NCBI GenBank assembly: GCA_947446815.1
Contig: CANFGT010000002.1
Span: forward strand, 62,001-126,000
Reading direction: 5' to 3'
Length of the DNA: 64,000 nucleotides
Source of the DNA: Acidimicrobiaceae bacterium
GTDB taxonomy: Bacteria > Actinomycetota > Acidimicrobiia > Acidimicrobiales > Ilumatobacteraceae
The notes under the pieces are model-generated. The model had not been told where the DNA came from. It saw only the letters and a program-made list of their open reading frames with translations, and made no database searches. Position numbers and translations under genes: made by a program. Positions within the stretch are counted from its first letter, which is position 1. Each line of letters starts with the position of its first letter. Below, piece by piece: positions 60,996 to 64,000 of the stretch.

Positions 60996-62960
60996 TCAGC
61001 CGGGCGGGGCTGCACCGCGGCCAACGGTAAGAACAATCTTTGTTCCCGGGGTGACCATGGTGCCAACTGCAGTGCCTTGGCTAATTACTTTGCCAATGCT
61101 TGCATTTCCTGCTGCAAGATCTGCGTAGTCAATGGAAGCGCCAAGACCTAATGCGGTGAGTTTTGCTAGAGCATCCGCCTCGGCGAGACCCTTTACTGAG
61201 GGCATTGCTACTGGCTGCGGACCAGATGACACATACAGCGTGATGGCAGCGCCCTTGTCGAGAAGTTGACCCACAACAGGATCTGCACGAACAACGATTC
61301 CCTTAGCAACCGTTGCGTTTGCTTCTTCAACAATGGTGACGACGAACTTGTACGGGTCTGCTTGCAGGAAGGCTTGTGCTGTTGCAGTTGTTTGACCAAC
61401 AACAACAGTGGGAACTGCAAGTTGACCATTGCCGCCAGAGAGATTCACCGTGATGGTTTCGCCCTTGGCAATTTGTGTGCGACCTGCTGGTGTTTGCATT
61501 GCAACGGTTCCAATGGCGTAGGTCTTGTCGATGACGTCGGGACCCTTGGCAAAAATGAAACCAGCACCTTCAATTGCTGCACGCGCTGCTTCTTCTGAAA
61601 TACCAACGACAGGTGGTACTTCAACAGTGACTGCTGGGAAGACAAGTGTGACAGCCTCGCCCTGCTTTGCAGTATCGCCTGCAGCAGGGGATTGGCTCTG
61701 CACGACACGCGTCGCATCACACACAGTTTCAGCAGGGCTCACCGTGACAGTGAACTTCGCAGCTTCCAACGTTGTCTTCGCGACATCGCACGACTGCCCG
61801 GCCACATTGGGAACCGTGAGGCCGCTACTGCCACCCATGCTGGTGATGAGAAAGATGATGCCACCAATGATTACAAGGCCCGCGGCAACGGCGCCAATGA
61901 TGTAGCCGCGCTTGCTGGGTGCGTCGTCTTCGTAGTCAGGAAGTTCTTCAACAGGCGCCATGGTGGTGGGCATCACTGTTGTCTGTGGCGTGATGGGCAT
62001 TGCTGCGGTGTCGGTCGCATCGTTACCAACAGGCGCCATCATCGTGGTGGCTTGTTCAAGATCGCTTGCAGCAAGTGGTGCTTTGCCCTGACGTGCACGC
62101 ACTTCATCCATTGCCAACGTTGGTTCGCCACTAACAAAACGTCGAAGGTCATCGCGTAGCTGATCTGCACTTGCGTAACGCATCTCGGCATTCTTTGTCA
62201 TGCACTTTGCAACGATGGCTTCCAACGGTGTTGGCACATCGGCAACAAGGGAACGAATGCTTGGCGGCAGTTCATTGACTTGCTTGTATGCGGTAGCAAG
62301 TGCTGATTCACCAATGAATGGTGCGCGACCGGTGAGCAATTCATAGAGCACAACGCCCAATGAATACAGGTCGGATCGAAGGTCGAGGCCTTCGCCCTTT
62401 GCTTGCTCGGGAGAGAAATATGTTGCGGTGCCCATGACGGCGCCGTCTTGTGTGAGGCCTGCGTCATGACCTGCATCAAGTGCGCGCGCGATACCGAAGT
62501 CGGCAACCTTTACATCGCCGTTGTCGCCCATGAGAATATTTGCGGGCTTGATGTCGCGGTGCACCACGTTTTTGCGGTGTGCGTAAGCAAGAGCGCCTGC
62601 GATGTGACCAGCCACCATGGCGGCGTTACGAGAAGAAAAACGAGTCTGCTGGCGCAACACGGCGGCCAAAGTTTTGCCCTTCACGTATTCCATTGCCATG
62701 AAATAGGTATTGCCGGTTTGGCCCCAGTCGTACACCGCCACGATGTTGGGGTGGTTCAGTCCTGCAACTGATTGGGCCTCGCGGCGGAAACGCTCGACGA
62801 AGTTGGGGTCGATGGCGTGCTCGGGGAAGAGAACCTTGAGAGCGACCTCGCGGTCGAGGAGGAGGTCGCGAGCCAGGAAGACATCTGCCATGCCGCCACG
62901 GCCGATGCGGGGACCGAGTTCATAGCGATCGTTAATGACCGTGGGGTTCTGGTTCGACAT
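60996..62960 (-). CDS. pknB: PASTA-domain Ser/Thr protein kinase PknB
   Basis: 654 residues. Active-looking kinase domain (about 13-275): VALK lysine at 42, HRD at 134-136, DFG at 154-156. A juxtamembrane linker (about 280-350), a membrane helix (about 354-378), then four PASTA repeats outside the cell (about 382-650). It senses muropeptides or lipid II and controls cell-wall synthesis; CwlM is a target in mycobacteria. It directly precedes the penicillin-binding protein gene; pknA is not between them. Confidence 0.96.
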   Translation of the reverse strand: MSNQNPTVINDRYELGPRIGRGGMADVFLARDLLLDREVALKVLFPEHAIDPNFVERFRREAQSVAGLNHPNIVAVYDWGQTGNTYFMAMEYVKGKTLAAVLRQQTRFSSRNAAMVAGHIAGALAYAHRKNVVHRDIKPANILMGDNGDVKVADFGIARALDAGHDAGLTQDGAVMGTATYFSPEQAKGEGLDLRSDLYSLGVVLYELLTGRAPFIGESALATAYKQVNELPPSIRSLVADVPTPLEAIVAKCMTKNAEMRYASADQLRDDLRRFVSGEPTLAMDEVRARQGKAPLAASDLEQATTMMAPVGNDATDTAAMPITPQTTVMPTTMAPVEELPDYEDDAPSKRGYIIGAVAAGLVIIGGIIFLITSMGGSSGLTVPNVAGQSCDVAKTTLEAAKFTVTVSPAETVCDATRVVQSQSPAAGDTAKQGEAVTLVFPAVTVEVPPVVGISEEAARAAIEGAGFIFAKGPDVIDKTYAIGTVAMQTPAGRTQIAKGETITVNLSGGNGQLAVPTVVVGQTTATAQAFLQADPYKFVVTIVEEANATVAKGIVVRADPVVGQLLDKGAAITLYVSSGPQPVAMPSVKGLAEADALAKLTALGLGASIDYADLAAGNASIGKVISQGTAVGTMVTPGTKIVLTVGRGAAPPG

Positions 62961-63006
62961 AAGGCTCTTTAGAGGCTACCCCTGACGCCAATAGGACTAG
63001 GGGCAG

Positions 63007-64000
63007 CTATGGCAGCAGTGGAAGGGCGACGTCAAGGATTTGCTTGGCAATGGGACCAGCCAGATGACCACCGGTGCTGGCACTCACATCATCATTCACG
63101 CCCTTGATGAAGACCGAGATCGCCACTTTGGGCGCTTCGGCAGGAGCAAAGCCCATAATCCATGCGTGTGAACGTTGGCGCTGGCCCTCTGGGTTCAACT
63201 GGGCCGTACCCGTCTTCACGGCAACAGAGATTCCGTTCTTTAATGCAATGCAACAAGACGCAGTTCCGTTGGTGGCAACGCCAATCATGAGTTGCGTGAG
63301 GGTGGCAGCCGTTGTCGGCGCCATGGTGGTCTTCCAGAGCTGTGGCGACGTTGTCTTGATGGGTGCGCCGGAATGTGTGCGGGTCTCTTGCACCACGAAC
63401 GGGGCCATCATGCGTCCGCCATTGGCAACGCTGCTGGCAATCAGTGCCATATGAAGAGGAGTGATCTGCACTTGGCCTTGGCCGAAGCCGTGAATGGCGA
63501 GAAGAGCGAGTGAGTCGGCGAAATCTTTTGCGGTGCCACCAAAGGTGCTGGCGGCAGCGCCCGGAAGATCGAAGGGCACACGCTCATCGAACCCGAAACG
63601 GTTCACACCATTCACCATGAGGTCGGGACCAACCTCGACAGCGGTTTGGGCAAAAGGAATATTGCAACTACGGCGGAACACTTCGGCCAAGTCACCACCA
63701 CATACTTTTTTGCCGTAATTACGAATCGGCTTTGTGGTGTTAGGTGGAGTCCACGAGCGCGAATTTTTGAAAATGCGATCGAGGGTGAGGAATCCGGTTT
63801 CAAGACCGATCGTGGTGGTCACAACTTTCATCGTGGAACCGGGCATGTAACGCTCTTGATATGCGTTGGCGAGTAGTGGCTTGCGCGAATCGTTCTGCAA
63901 TGCGGTCGCAGCTTCGCTCACCACATTGCTGTCGTGGCTCACGAGAAGGTTTGGGTCAAACGACGGATTTGAATACATGGCCAACACGGCGCCTGTTGTT
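63007..64000 (-). CDS. pbpA: Penicillin-binding protein, PbpA type (5' part outside window)
   Basis: Truncated at the right edge; 331 codons visible. Transpeptidase motifs: SxxK as PGSTMK, SxN as SCN in RRSCNIPF, and KTG in VAVKTGTAQ. The frame continues upstream of the visible GTG at 63987 as TTGAVLAMYSNPSFDPN, typical of class B PBPs, so that GTG is not the true start. Order pknB-pbpA matches the actinobacterial division and elongation operon (pbpA, rodA, pstP beyond the edge). Confidence 0.94.
   Translation of the reverse strand, partial: TTGAVLAMYSNPSFDPNLLVSHDSNVVSEAATALQNDSRKPLLANAYQERYMPGSTMKVVTTTIGLETGFLTLDRIFKNSRSWTPPNTTKPIRNYGKKVCGGDLAEVFRRSCNIPFAQTAVEVGPDLMVNGVNRFGFDERVPFDLPGAAASTFGGTAKDFADSLALLAIHGFGQGQVQITPLHMALIASSVANGGRMMAPFVVQETRTHSGAPIKTTSPQLWKTTMAPTTAATLTQLMIGVATNGTASCCIALKNGISVAVKTGTAQLNPEGQRQRSHAWIMGFAPAEAPKVAISVFIKGVNDDVSASTGGHLAGPIAKQILDVALPLLP

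Noticed and set aside
1-64000. Defence systems, prophage or transposons
   Set aside because: No integrase, transposase, restriction, toxin-antitoxin, CRISPR or phage gene was recognisable in any frame.

Overview
The window looks like the chromosomal replication-origin region of an actinobacterium of moderate G+C, most likely an uncultured aquatic member of the class Acidimicrobiia. The lineage is an inference from gene order, the actinobacterial families CrgA, DUF3566, CwlM and HspR, and the base composition; no 16S gene is present. The backbone matches the mycobacterial origin neighbourhood: cca, a secreted-protein gene, sigM, anti-sigma, trxB, trxA and cwlM; then parB, parA, rsmG, jag, yidC, yidD, rnpA and rpmH; then dnaA, dnaN, recF, dciA, gyrB, gyrA, DUF3566 and tRNA-Ile; finally tRNA-Ala, crgA, trpG, pknB and pbpA.

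Layout. 1-6031 (minus): heat-shock operon dnaK-grpE-dnaJ-hspR-clpB, with both a CIRCE-like and a HAIR-like operator upstream. 6175-12602: gpmI, a small cNMP-domain protein, an EtfD-type membrane iron-sulfur oxidoreductase, an AlaA/AspC aminotransferase and dcd. 12651-17154 (minus): two hypothetical genes, dnaB, and the rpsF-ssb-rpsR-rplI set with a DUF5318 gene. 17185-29099: a methyltransferase, cca, then a tightly overlapping plus-strand operon from a GNAT gene to cwlM. This includes a Ser/Thr kinase with an extracellular C-terminal domain in the place where MurJ/MviN normally lies. 29215-34290 (minus): parB, parA, three perfect parS sites, rsmG, jag, yidC, yidD, rnpA and rpmH. 34291-43940: oriC, dnaA, dnaN, recF, dciA, gyrB, gyrA, a TadE-like gene and DUF3566.

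The accessory part lies between core markers. The tRNA-Ile to tRNA-Ala interval (44.0-49.5 kb) holds a Rossmann-fold gene overlapping a cytoplasmic GH84 hexosaminidase, a Fur regulator with a hydrolase, and an MgtE-N/CBS gene with a DUF1003 gene. The tRNA-Ala to crgA interval (49.6-60.0 kb) holds purU, then a catabolic set: VOC protein, hydrolase, IclR regulator, class III CoA-transferase, citryl-CoA-lyase-like enzyme, MetE-like enzyme, ferredoxin reductase, MarR and thiolase. The window ends with crgA, a trpG/pabA amidotransferase, pknB and a truncated penicillin-binding protein.

Functionally the window combines chromosome replication and segregation, protein quality control, thiol redox and envelope-stress signalling, and a small acyl-CoA catabolic island. 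I saw no transposase, integrase, CRISPR array, phage gene or recognisable defence system. The most unusual points are the paired heat-shock operators, the kinase in the MurJ slot, the fully degenerate CwlM with a possible AUU start, perfect DnaA boxes scattered through intergenic regions, a purU start two bases after a tRNA, and the CoA-transferase/citryl-CoA-lyase module with nearby inverted-repeat operators.
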